Shown in pieces: positions 17,297-25,518 of a stretch of DNA of 39,891 nt. The stretch lies in contig CALUIE010000020.1 in the NCBI GenBank assembly GCA_944320605.1, positions 1 through 39,891 on the forward strand. Direction: 5' to 3'. Position 1 is the stretch's first letter; each line of letters begins with the position of its first letter. Under the pieces are notes generated by a model. The model was not told the origin of the DNA, did no database searches, and saw only the letters and a list, made by a program, of their open reading frames with translations. Origin of the DNA: an uncultured Phocaeicola sp. (lineage in GTDB: Bacteria; Bacteroidota; Bacteroidia; Bacteroidales; Bacteroidaceae). Position numbers and translations under genes: made by a program.

Positions 17297-18775
17297 TTAC
17301 TTATTCAGTTTCCATGTGAAACCATCTTTAGTATCTTTGACTTCAAATCCTAACGCTGCGAGATTATCGCGTATCTTGTCACTTGTAGCCCAATCCTTGT
17401 TGGCCTTAGCTACCATACGCTGCTCAAGAAGCATGTCAACAACCTTTCCGTACGCTTCCTCGCGTGCCGCATTATTCTCGGCATCAGCCTTCAAGCCTAA
17501 AATATCAAAGACAAACATATTAAAGACTTCCTTCAATTCCTTCAAATCTTCTTCACTGATTGTGGCTTTCTTGTCGATTACAGTATTTATCATACGTGTA
17601 GCATCGAACAAATGAGATATTACGATAGGAGTATTAAGGTCATCGTTCATAGCATCGTAACATTTTTCACGGAGTCCTGCAGGTTCTATACCACTTGTAG
17701 CCTTGGAAGGAGTGATACGTTCCAGATTCTTAACACCCTCCATCAAGCGTTCAAGTCCCTTTTCGGCTGCCTGAAGTGCCTCATTACTAAAATCAACAGT
17801 GCTACGGTAGTGTGCCTGAAGGATGAAGAAACGGATTGTCATTGCCGAATATGCCTGCGCAAGTAACTTGTTGCTGCCTGTGAAGAACTCATCAAGAGTA
17901 ATGAAATTGCCCAATGACTTACCCATCTTCTGTCCGTTGATAGTAATCATGTTATTGTGCATCCAGTAACGAACCATATCATGTCCCTGTGAAGCCACAC
18001 TCTGCGCTATCTCACATTCGTGATGTGGGAATACAAGGTCCATACCTCCACCGTGGATATCGAAGGTTTCGCCAAGATACTTTTTACCCATAGCAGTACA
18101 TTCGCAGTGCCATCCCGGGAAACCGTCACTCCATGGAGAAGGCCAACGCATGATATGTTCAGGCTGTGCACACTTCCAAAGAGCAAAATCGGCAGGGTTA
18201 TGCTTTTCCTGCTGGCCGTCAAGTTCGCGTGTAGTATTGATTACATCGTCAAGGTTTCTTCCTGACAGTTTTCCATAATGATGGTCTTTATTATACTTTG
18301 CGACATCGAAATAAACCGAACCCTGACTTTCGTACGCATATCCGTTCTTGAGGATTTCCTCTACCAACTGTATCTGTTCAATAATATGTCCGGAAGCGTG
18401 TGGCTCAATACTTGGAGGAAGAACATTAAGTGCTTCCATTGCCTTGTGATAACGGTTCAGATAATACTGTACCACTTCCATAGGTTCAAGCTGCTCAAGA
18501 CGAGCCTTCTTTGCAATCTTGTCTTCTCCATCATCGGCGTCATGTTCCAGATGACCTACATCTGTGATATTACGGACATAACGTACCTTATATCCAAGGT
18601 GTGTAAGATAACGGAAAAGGATATCGAAAGTGATTGCCGGACGCGCATGTCCGAGATGAGCATCGCCATACACGGTAGGTCCGCACACATACATACCAAC
18701 ATGAGGCGCGTGAGCCGGTTTGAAAAGTTCTTTCGTGCGACTCAGTGTATTGTAAATAAAGAGTTTATTTTCCAT
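17297..18775 (-). CDS. cysS: Cysteinyl-tRNA synthetase
   Basis: 492 residues, normal for this class I synthetase, which charges tRNA-Cys with cysteine using ATP. Cys31 in [15 protein letters not shown] is at the position of a zinc ligand. HLGH (40-43) is the HIGH motif. [11 protein letters not shown] carries further zinc-site residues, and KMGKSLGN is the KMSKS loop. It is complete, with the expected C-terminal helical domain ([20 protein letters not shown]). It has a good promoter just upstream and sits between a strong terminator on one side and the 11-bp repeat array on the other, so it is probably transcribed alone. Confidence 0.98.
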   Translation of the reverse strand: MENKLFIYNTLSRTKELFKPAHAPHVGMYVCGPTVYGDAHLGHARPAITFDILFRYLTHLGYKVRYVRNITDVGHLEHDADDGEDKIAKKARLEQLEPMEVVQYYLNRYHKAMEALNVLPPSIEPHASGHIIEQIQLVEEILKNGYAYESQGSVYFDVAKYNKDHHYGKLSGRNLDDVINTTRELDGQQEKHNPADFALWKCAQPEHIMRWPSPWSDGFPGWHCECTAMGKKYLGETFDIHGGGMDLVFPHHECEIAQSVASQGHDMVRYWMHNNMITINGQKMGKSLGNFITLDEFFTGSNKLLAQAYSAMTIRFFILQAHYRSTVDFSNEALQAAEKGLERLMEGVKNLERITPSKATSGIEPAGLREKCYDAMNDDLNTPIVISHLFDATRMINTVIDKKATISEEDLKELKEVFNMFVFDILGLKADAENNAAREEAYGKVVDMLLEQRMVAKANKDWATSDKIRDNLAALGFEVKDTKDGFTWKLNK

Positions 18776-18800
18776 AATGAATAATAATTATGTTAGGTTG

Positions 18801-18832
18801 CAAAGTTATAAATAAATTCCTTGACGGGCATA
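18801..18832 (-). promoter_or_regulatory. cysS promoter
   Basis: The minus strand has TAACTTTG at 18801-18808 (full -7 match) and TATG at 18829-18832, 20 bp upstream (3 of 4 for -33). It lies 25 bp before the cysS start codon, giving a very short leader. Confidence 0.6.
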
Positions 18833-18913
18833 AACTACCGGTAATTTTCTTTCGATTTACTAATACAATACTCTGTTTTACTTTACAATAAAAAGATCTC
18901 TATATGTCACAAA

Positions 18914-18973
18914 AAAACGCTTTGTCGTTCCAAATGAAATGACAAAGCGTTTTGATTAAAACGACAAGGCGTT
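18914..18973 (-). terminator. korB terminator with a third, alternative arm
   Basis: The stem of 18914-18926 with 18941-18953 is 13 perfect base pairs. On the minus strand it is followed by a run of seven T, a textbook intrinsic terminator for korAB. A third arm at 18960-18973 (AACGACAAGGCGTT) can also pair with 18916-18929 with one wobble, so two exclusive hairpins are possible. Confidence 0.85.
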
Positions 18974-18993
18974 TTTCTGCTGATTAAAATTTA

Positions 18994-20001
18994 TCAAATT
19001 TCCCAAGTATCGTTAGTGGCAAGAAGTTCTGCAAAATTGTGATATTTCTTCTTCTCGGAAACCTCTTTTATCTGGTCTTCTACTGCCTGTTCGTATGTAG
19101 GAGCCTCAACGTCGCGAATTACTCCAAGTGCTATAGGGAAATCAGGACCTTCCATAAGAGCCAGTTTCAACTGTAATGTATTGTCCATACAGTGCGCATC
19201 ATGTACGAGGATGTCCTTTTCTGTAATTCCGTTTTCTCCCAACTTCACGACTTTAAGTCCGAAACCTTCCTGCATCAATCCGAATTCCTTGTTTGGACCA
19301 AACAGCATAGGTTTTCCATGTTCAAGATAAATGGCATTACGTTCGCGGTCTTCTTTCTTGGCGATTGAGTTATGAGTTCCATCGTTGAAGATTACGCAAT
19401 TCTGAAGCACCTCAACTACAGACGTACCTTTATGTTTTTCTGCCGCTTTAAGCACTTCTACAGAAGGATTTCCGTCAACAGCGGCACAACGCGCAAAGAA
19501 ACGTCCGCGCGCTCCGAAACAAAGTTCCGCAGGACGGAATGGATCTTCCACTGTTCCGTATGGAGATGATTTACTTACAAATCCCCTTTCCGAAGTAGGT
19601 GAATACTGCCCTTTGGTAAGTCCGTAGATACGGTTATTAAGAAGTATGATATTTATATCCACATTACGGCGGATTGCATGTATGAAATGATTACCACCAA
19701 TGGCAAGTCCGTCGCCGTCACCTGATATCTGCCATACTGTAAGCGATGGATTAGCTACCTTCACACCGGTTGCAATGGCAGCTGCACGTCCGTGAATAGT
19801 GTGCATACCGTATGTGTTCATATAATAAGGCAGACGTGACGAACATCCGATACCTGATATAACTGCTATATCCTTAGGTGCCGTACCTATCTCTGCCAAT
19901 GCCTTGTGAAATGAATTCAAGAAAGCATGGTCACCACATCCCGGGCACCAGCGAGGCTGTCCTGCTTTATAATCGGCTGCTGTATATTTTGATTCGCTCA
20001 T
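18994..20001 (-). CDS. korB: 2-oxoacid (2-oxoglutarate-type):ferredoxin oxidoreductase, beta subunit
   Basis: 335 residues. The beta subunit binds thiamine diphosphate and, with the alpha subunit, oxidatively decarboxylates a 2-oxoacid to acyl-CoA, or runs in reverse, passing electrons to ferredoxin. Cys19 and Cys22 in RWCPGCGDH are metal-cluster-type ligands. GDGDGLAIGGNH is the thiamine-diphosphate/Mg motif, followed by NRIYGLTKGQ-SPTS. Beta subunits of 2-oxoglutarate enzymes lack an extra 2[4Fe-4S] domain, as here. It starts 4 bp after the alpha-subunit stop, so the two genes are co-translated or nearly so. Substrate choice (oxoglutarate rather than pyruvate or branched-chain acids) is inferred from family resemblance. 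Confidence 0.93.
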   Translation of the reverse strand: MSESKYTAADYKAGQPRWCPGCGDHAFLNSFHKALAEIGTAPKDIAVISGIGCSSRLPYYMNTYGMHTIHGRAAAIATGVKVANPSLTVWQISGDGDGLAIGGNHFIHAIRRNVDINIILLNNRIYGLTKGQYSPTSERGFVSKSSPYGTVEDPFRPAELCFGARGRFFARCAAVDGNPSVEVLKAAEKHKGTSVVEVLQNCVIFNDGTHNSIAKKEDRERNAIYLEHGKPMLFGPNKEFGLMQEGFGLKVVKLGENGITEKDILVHDAHCMDNTLQLKLALMEGPDFPIALGVIRDVEAPTYEQAVEDQIKEVSEKKKYHNFAELLATNDTWEI

Positions 20002-20005
20002 AAGA

Positions 20006-21859
20006 TTATTCCTCCATTATTTTTGTGAAAGCATCAACCAGTTCCTGTACTACAAATGGCTGACCTTTAACCTGATTAAACTGATGTAAATGCAATCCTT
20101 CTATCTTCATTCGCAGATATCCCGCAAACTGTCCCATGTTCTGTTCTGCAACGACAATCTTCTTATATTTGCGAAGAACTTCTTCAGTATTCTTAGGAAG
20201 CGGATTTATGAAACGGAAATGAGCCAAAGCTGCTTTCTTTCCATTGGCATTAAGAATATCCATAGCTGAATGCAAATGTCCGTATGTACCACCGAAACCT
20301 ACTATCAACAAATCGGCATCTTCTTCACCTTCTATCTCCAACAATGGAAGAGTATCGGCTATTTTAGCAACTTTTTCTGCACGCAACTGAGTCATCAGAT
20401 GGTGATTTTCAGGTTCTGTGGATATTGCTCCAGTCTCACTGCTCTTTTCAAGGCCTCCTATACGGTGCATAAATCCTTCAGTACCAGGTTTTGCCCAATA
20501 ACGGACACCAGTCTCATAGTTACGTAGGAACGGGGTCCAGTATGAAGCCATTTCAGGAGTAACGTATGGAGGATTGATTGACGGATATTCATTCAAATCA
20601 GGAAGTTTCCATGCTGCAGAACCGTTGGCTATATATGCATCAGTAAGAAGTATCACAGGAGTCAAGTGTTCCAAAGCAATCTTACATGCCATAAATGCCG
20701 CATCGAAACAATCTGTAGGTGATGACGCCGCTATGACCGGCATAGGACTCTCACCATTACGTCCGTAAAGTGCCTGAAGCAGGTCAGTCTGTTCCGATTT
20801 TGTCGGCAAACCTGTAGAAGGACCACCACGCTGTACATCGACAATAACTAAAGGCAACTCTGTTATCACAGCCAGATTCATAGCTTCGCTTTTAAGACAG
20901 ATACCAGGTCCTGATGTAGTTGTAACAGCCAAAGCTCCGGCAAAAGCCGCTCCTACCGCAGAAGCGCATCCTGCAATCTCGTCCTCACACTGAACAGTCT
21001 TAACACCCAACGATTTATGTTTTGCCAGTTCATGTAGAATATCAGTAGCAGGAGTAATAGGATATGAGCCAAGATAAAGCTGGAGTCCTGCTTTCTCAGC
21101 CGCAGCAATAAGACCGTATGAAGTAGCCTTATTACCATTGATGTCCATATAACGTCCGTGAGCTTTCTGATTCTTCGATGGTACTCTGTAACTCATGGAA
21201 ACAGAAGCATGAGTATTGGCACCAAACTGATAACCGGCATACAATACCTGTACATTTGCTTCAGCTATTTCAGGTTTCTTAGCAAACTTCTCACGCAAAA
21301 TCTTCTCACCAACCTTCACATCGCGCTGGAATAGCCAACACACAAGTCCGAGAGCAAACATATTCTTGGTACGCAGGATAGACTTATTGTCCAAACCACT
21401 ATCCTTCAAACATTCCTTACACATTGTGGTAATAGCAGCCTCTACCACTTCATTCTTAATTCCAAGTTCAGAAAAAGGATTTTCCAACTGGAACTGTGCT
21501 TTCTCAAGATCACGTTTGGTAAACGAGTCTGTATCAATAATTATTACAGACTGTGGCTTACAGAATTTATATTGGGTTTTCAAAGCCGCCGGATTCATCG
21601 CAACAAGCACATCACACTTGTCGCCCGGAGTATAGACCTTTCCTGAACCGATATGTACCTGAAATCCGGAAACACCGGTAAGCGAACCTTGCGGGGCGCG
21701 TATATCTGCAGGATAATCGGGGAATGTACTGATGTCATTTCCTTCCGTCGCTGATATATTGGAAAACATATTTCCGGCCAACTGCATACCATCGCCAGAG
21801 TCACCTGAGAAGCGTACTACCACTTCATCAATCTCCTTGACTGTTATTTCTTCTGCCAT
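20006..21859 (-). CDS. korA: 2-oxoacid (2-oxoglutarate-type):ferredoxin oxidoreductase, fused gamma-alpha subunit
   Basis: 617 residues. The first ~190 are the gamma domain (VVRFSGDSGDGMQLAGNMF and DIRAPQGSLTGVSGFQVHIG). The remainder is the alpha domain (YLGSYPITPATDILHELAKH, QCEDEIAGCASAVGAAFAGA, TSGPGICLKSEAMNLA, DVQRGGPSTGLPTKSEQTDL). The GPSTG-PTK-EQ-DL block is a hallmark of the family. It pairs with korB immediately downstream. In anaerobic Bacteroidales the enzyme feeds the reductive or oxidative branch around succinyl-CoA and supplies low-potential electrons. It has a normal length and no defect. Confidence 0.95.
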   Translation of the reverse strand: MAEEITVKEIDEVVVRFSGDSGDGMQLAGNMFSNISATEGNDISTFPDYPADIRAPQGSLTGVSGFQVHIGSGKVYTPGDKCDVLVAMNPAALKTQYKFCKPQSVIIIDTDSFTKRDLEKAQFQLENPFSELGIKNEVVEAAITTMCKECLKDSGLDNKSILRTKNMFALGLVCWLFQRDVKVGEKILREKFAKKPEIAEANVQVLYAGYQFGANTHASVSMSYRVPSKNQKAHGRYMDINGNKATSYGLIAAAEKAGLQLYLGSYPITPATDILHELAKHKSLGVKTVQCEDEIAGCASAVGAAFAGALAVTTTSGPGICLKSEAMNLAVITELPLVIVDVQRGGPSTGLPTKSEQTDLLQALYGRNGESPMPVIAASSPTDCFDAAFMACKIALEHLTPVILLTDAYIANGSAAWKLPDLNEYPSINPPYVTPEMASYWTPFLRNYETGVRYWAKPGTEGFMHRIGGLEKSSETGAISTEPENHHLMTQLRAEKVAKIADTLPLLEIEGEEDADLLIVGFGGTYGHLHSAMDILNANGKKAALAHFRFINPLPKNTEEVLRKYKKIVVAEQNMGQFAGYLRMKIEGLHLHQFNQVKGQPFVVQELVDAFTKIMEE

Positions 21860-21881
21860 AATGTTGCTGAATTTAGATTTT

Positions 21882-21889
21882 CAAAATTA
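21882..21889 (-). promoter_or_regulatory. Likely -7 box of korAB
   Basis: The minus strand reads TAATTTTG, a full TAnnTTTG match, 23 bp before the korA start. No convincing -33 box is seen. Confidence 0.45.
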
Positions 21890-21986
21890 TTATTGTTTGC
21901 AAAAATGGAAAACTTCTTTCAAAAAAGCAACTAAATACGACTTTTTTTTACAAAAGGTATGTCTATTTATTTTTTTCACATAAATT

Positions 21987-22017
21987 ATTGGATAATCAGC
22001 AAAAAGATGTATTTTTG
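21987..22017 (+). promoter_or_regulatory. Promoter of the tRNA-Arg gene
   Basis: ATTG (21987-21990), 19 bp, then TATTTTTG (22010-22017), 29 bp before the tRNA. The -7 box is a full match and the -33 box matches 3 of 4. Confidence 0.6.
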
Positions 22018-22045
22018 CAAAGCGTTAAAAAACGTAGCATCAGTT

Positions 22046-22117
22046 GCCCTTGTAGTTCAACGGATAGAATAGAAGTTTCCTAAACTTTAGATAGGGGTTC
22101 GATTCCCCTCGAGGGTA
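22046..22117 (+). tRNA. tRNA-Arg (anticodon CCU)
   Basis: A complete 72-nt cloverleaf. The acceptor stem is GCCCTTG with CGAGGGT, and the discriminator is A. The D stem is GTTC with GAAT. The anticodon stem is GAAGT with ACTTT and the loop TTCCTAA, giving anticodon CCU, which reads AGG. The T arm is AGGGG-TTCGATT-CCCCT. The 3' CCA is not encoded. It has its own promoter and terminator, so it is a free-standing gene, and there is no sign of an integrated element next to it. Confidence 0.93.
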
Positions 22118-22150
22118 CAAAAGAAAGTCCAATAAATGAATGCATTATAT

Positions 22151-22214
22151 GCATAAAAAAAGAAGCACATCTAATACATTGAGAAATGCATTATTTTGTG
22201 CTTCTTTTTTATGC
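22151..22214 (+). terminator. Terminator of the tRNA-Arg gene
   Basis: The left arm 22151-22169 (GCAT, seven A, GAAGCACA) pairs with 22197-22214, which has six T then ATGC: 18 bp with a single bulged A. The descending arm supplies the T-run. The long 27-nt loop contains ATGCATT-like inner repeats. The following 22215-22320 is AT-rich, with no gene seen. Confidence 0.75.
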
Positions 22215-22320
22215 CATCTATATTTATAGCCCCAATTCTATATAACTTCGATAATCTGTCAAGATATATACGATCATGACAAACAGGCAACTGTATATCA
22301 GTCCTTTAGTAAATTATAGA

Positions 22321-22351
22321 AATAAAGCCCGGTTTTGAGCCGGGCTTTATT
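22321..22351 (-). terminator. secDF terminator
   Basis: AATAAAGCCCGG and CCGGGCTTTATT form a 12-bp perfect stem with a 7-nt loop, 19 bp past the secDF stop. On the minus strand the stem ends in a T-rich run. Confidence 0.85.
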
Positions 22352-22370
22352 TTTATGTGTATTATTTATA

Positions 22371-25343
22371 TCATGCTTTCTTTTCACCTTCCGGCATCTT
22401 ATTACCCATAGTAAGATAAGCTACAGGAGAAGCCAAGAACAATGAAGAAAGTGTACCGATAACAACACCAAGAATCATTGCGAACGCGAAGCTGCGGATA
22501 CTGTCACCACCAAGAATCAAAATACTTAACAATACGATAAGTGTACTGAGCGAAGTATTGATTGTACGGGTAAGTGTTGTATTAAGAGAGTCATTGAACA
22601 ACTGCATACGATCACGTTGTGGATAAAGTCCGAAGAACTCACGTACACGGTCGAAAATAACCACCTTATCATTGATAGAGTAACCGATAGCTGTCAGAAT
22701 TGCTCCAATGAATGTCTGGTCTATTTCAAGTGAGAATGGCGCAATTCCATAGAATAATGAATAAGCACCGATAATCAACAATGTATCTATTGCCAAGGCA
22801 ACGGTAGCACCGATACTGAATGCGATATTGTTGAATCGGATAAGGATGTAAAGACCGATTGCAACAAGAGCCAAAACTACAGACCAAATAGCTGAAGTCT
22901 TGATATCATCAGCCACACTTGGACCTACCTTCTGAGAACTGATAATAGAACCTCCGGCACGGTTATCACGATCAATGAAAATTTCAAGTGTTGTACCTTC
23001 ACCCAACAAGTTACCTTCTTTCAAAGATTCGTAAAGGAATGCTTCGATTTCAGCATCGATAGTTGGAGAATCTTCTTCGATACGGTAGTTGGTAGTCACA
23101 CGGATAGTCTTACCGTCTGTACCAAGAGCGATAGCCTGTACGTTTGCATCACCCACCTTAGACTGAAGCAAGCTACGTACTGTTTCAGGCTGAACCACCT
23201 GTTCGAACTGAACTACAAAGTTACGTCCACCTGTGAAGTCAATACTCTGTGCAAGACCACGAACGAAGAATGAGATGATACATATTACTATAGCAATACC
23301 CCAGAGTGTGAATGACTTCTTAGTTGCACCCATAAAGTTATAGTGTACATTCTGCATAAGGTTCTTAGAAATACCTGTAGTAAATGTAAGGTTCAACCAC
23401 TTGTCTTTGCCCATATAGTGTTCATAAACGATACGAGTAAGGAACACTGCTGTGAAGAATGAGCAGAGGATACCGATAATCAATGTAGTAGCGAAACCAC
23501 GGATAGGGCCTGTACCGAAGTTGAACAGGATGATACCGGTTATAATAGAAGTCAAGTTAGAGTCGAAGATAGCAGAGAACGCATTTGAGTAACCTTCAGA
23601 CAAAGCCTGACGAGTACCTTTACCTGCGCGAAGCTCTTCTTTAGTACGTTCATAGATAAGCACGTTAGCATCCACAGCCATACCAAGTGACAATACCATA
23701 CCGGCGATACCTGACATAGTAAGCGCAGCGTGGAATGAAGTAAGGATACCAAGTGTGAAGAAGAAGTTTACGAACAATGCAAGGTTGGCAATCATACCTG
23801 GGATGAAGCCGTACATTACGCACATGTAAACCATAAGAACAATCAAGGCAACGATGAATGACATGATACCCTGGTTGATAGATTCCTGACCAAGAGAAGG
23901 ACCTACGATATCTTCCTGTACGATACGTGCTGGAGCAGGCATCTTACCTGACTTCAATACGTTTGCCAAGTCTTTTGTTACTTCAGGAGTAAAATTACCT
24001 GTAATCTGTGAGTTACCGCCGGTGATTTCACCGTTTACACGTGGAGCACTGTAAACGTATCCATCAAGTACAATAGCGATTTCACGACCGATATTCTGTT
24101 TAGTAAGAACAGCCCAACGACGAGAACCTTCAGTGTTCATAGACATGCTTACACATGGTTTGTTGAACTGGTCGAACTCATCACGCGCATTTACAATAAC
24201 GTCACCTTCAAGTGGAGCACGTCCGTTACGCTGAGTTGACTTAATAGCGTAAAGTTCAAAAATACGACCTGTCTTGTCCATATCGGATGCCTTAACACCC
24301 CACATAAGTTTCAAGTCGCGTGGAAGGATATTTTTCACTTCCTTCATGTTCAAGACTTTATTAATCTGGATAGTGTCGTTATAATCAGCATAACCTACTA
24401 TACAGCCTACACCACTCTGGTTCAACTGAAGAACAGACAACAAAGGATGTTCCTTCTTCAACTGTTCCATGTCAACCTTGGCTTCCGCTGTTTCACCTTT
24501 AAGTGCAGCAGTCAAACTGTCTTTTGCTGATACTGCAGGCGCAACTTCTTCCTTAACCTCTACAGAATCTGTTGGTTCTGATACTGAAAGAATATCACGT
24601 GCACGACTGTCAGCAGATGCAAGAACAGGAACAATTTCAGAAGCCTCGTATGTTTCCCAAAACTCAAGATTTGCAGAACCCTGGAGAAGTTTTCTTACAC
24701 GTTCAGGTTCCTTGATACCAGGAAGTTCAACCATGATACGTCCCATTTTACCTTCAAGAGTCTGAATATTAGGCTGAACAACACCGAAACGGTCAATACG
24801 TGTACGCAACACGTTATATGAGTTTTCTACAGCAGTTTTAACTTCCTCGCGAAGAACAGCTTCAACTTCAGCGTCAGTGCTGCGTGTATTAACTTTGTCC
24901 TTCAGCTGTTGAGTAGCGAAGATTTCAGCCAGTTTACCTTCAGGAGCCTGTTTTTTGTACTCCCTTACAAACAATGTGATAAAATCTTCCTGGCTTGTAA
25001 TCTGCTGTTTTGCAGCTTCCGCTACAGCAGCATTGAAAGCCTCATCTGTCTTGTTGTCGGCAAGTGTTTTTACTACGTCAGGAACAGACACTTCCAGAAT
25101 GACGTTCATACCACCCTTCAGGTCAAGACCCAAACCAATCTCCATCTCACGGCAGTCTTTCAGCGAATAAACTCCTAACCAAACCTTTTCATTCTGCATA
25201 GAATCAAGGTAATGTGCCACACCCTTCGGATCCTGTTCTGCTAATTTCATGTGATGACGAGTCACAAACGAGAACGAAAGATAAAAGGCACATGCAAGAG
25301 TCAATAGTAACGCAAAGACTTTTACAAATCCTTTGTTTTGCAT
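22371..25343 (-). CDS. secDF: Fused SecD-SecF protein translocase subunit
   Basis: 990 residues, typical of Bacteroidetes, where SecD and SecF form one chain. The first helix (FVKVFALLLTLACAFYLSF) is followed by the SecD signature GLGLDLKGGMNVILEV and a large periplasmic domain up to about 480. The SecD membrane part contains GMAVDANVLIYERTKEE. After about 650 comes SecF: SIDFTGGRNFVVQF, then GYSINDKVVIFDRVREFF. The complex uses the proton gradient to pull proteins through SecYEG after SecA. A low-complexity acidic/Ala-rich insertion occurs near residues 195-300 (EVKEEVAPAVSAKDSLTAAL). It is transcribed alone, with a terminator on each side. Confidence 0.97.
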   Translation of the reverse strand: MQNKGFVKVFALLLTLACAFYLSFSFVTRHHMKLAEQDPKGVAHYLDSMQNEKVWLGVYSLKDCREMEIGLGLDLKGGMNVILEVSVPDVVKTLADNKTDEAFNAAVAEAAKQQITSQEDFITLFVREYKKQAPEGKLAEIFATQQLKDKVNTRSTDAEVEAVLREEVKTAVENSYNVLRTRIDRFGVVQPNIQTLEGKMGRIMVELPGIKEPERVRKLLQGSANLEFWETYEASEIVPVLASADSRARDILSVSEPTDSVEVKEEVAPAVSAKDSLTAALKGETAEAKVDMEQLKKEHPLLSVLQLNQSGVGCIVGYADYNDTIQINKVLNMKEVKNILPRDLKLMWGVKASDMDKTGRIFELYAIKSTQRNGRAPLEGDVIVNARDEFDQFNKPCVSMSMNTEGSRRWAVLTKQNIGREIAIVLDGYVYSAPRVNGEITGGNSQITGNFTPEVTKDLANVLKSGKMPAPARIVQEDIVGPSLGQESINQGIMSFIVALIVLMVYMCVMYGFIPGMIANLALFVNFFFTLGILTSFHAALTMSGIAGMVLSLGMAVDANVLIYERTKEELRAGKGTRQALSEGYSNAFSAIFDSNLTSIITGIILFNFGTGPIRGFATTLIIGILCSFFTAVFLTRIVYEHYMGKDKWLNLTFTTGISKNLMQNVHYNFMGATKKSFTLWGIAIVICIISFFVRGLAQSIDFTGGRNFVVQFEQVVQPETVRSLLQSKVGDANVQAIALGTDGKTIRVTTNYRIEEDSPTIDAEIEAFLYESLKEGNLLGEGTTLEIFIDRDNRAGGSIISSQKVGPSVADDIKTSAIWSVVLALVAIGLYILIRFNNIAFSIGATVALAIDTLLIIGAYSLFYGIAPFSLEIDQTFIGAILTAIGYSINDKVVIFDRVREFFGLYPQRDRMQLFNDSLNTTLTRTINTSLSTLIVLLSILILGGDSIRSFAFAMILGVVIGTLSSLFLASPVAYLTMGNKMPEGEKKA

Positions 25344-25398
25344 GTTAGTTTAATTTATTTTATTTTACTTTTTAATTAGATACGTTTTTTCAAGGTTG

Positions 25399-25406
25399 CA
25401 AATATA
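25399..25406 (-). promoter_or_regulatory. -7 box of secDF
   Basis: The minus strand reads TATATTTG, an exact match, 55 bp before the start codon. A possible TTTC -33 box lies 22 bp upstream, one base longer than usual. Confidence 0.5.
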
Positions 25407-25461
25407 GCTTTTTTTTCTATTTATAGCTGAAAGAATGATGATATTTTGATAAATATGAACA

Positions 25462-25497
25462 AAAAAGACCGCAAAAACGTTATTTTACGGTCTTTTT
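25462..25497 (-). terminator. Terminator of the M3 peptidase gene
   Basis: AAAAAGACCG (25462-25471) pairs perfectly with CGGTCTTTTT (25488-25497), 21 bp past the stop. It is A-rich on one side and T-rich on the other, so it can work in both directions. Confidence 0.8.
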
Positions 25498-25518
25498 ATT
25501 ATATTTATTAAGTCAGTC

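Noticed and set aside
18278-18784. 168-aa open frame opposite cysS
   Set aside because: Antisense to a fully conserved synthetase and running into its promoter; no coding character.
22046-22370. tRNA-associated integration site
   Set aside because: No integrase, no repeat of the tRNA 3' end nearby, and the next gene is secDF, a housekeeping gene.
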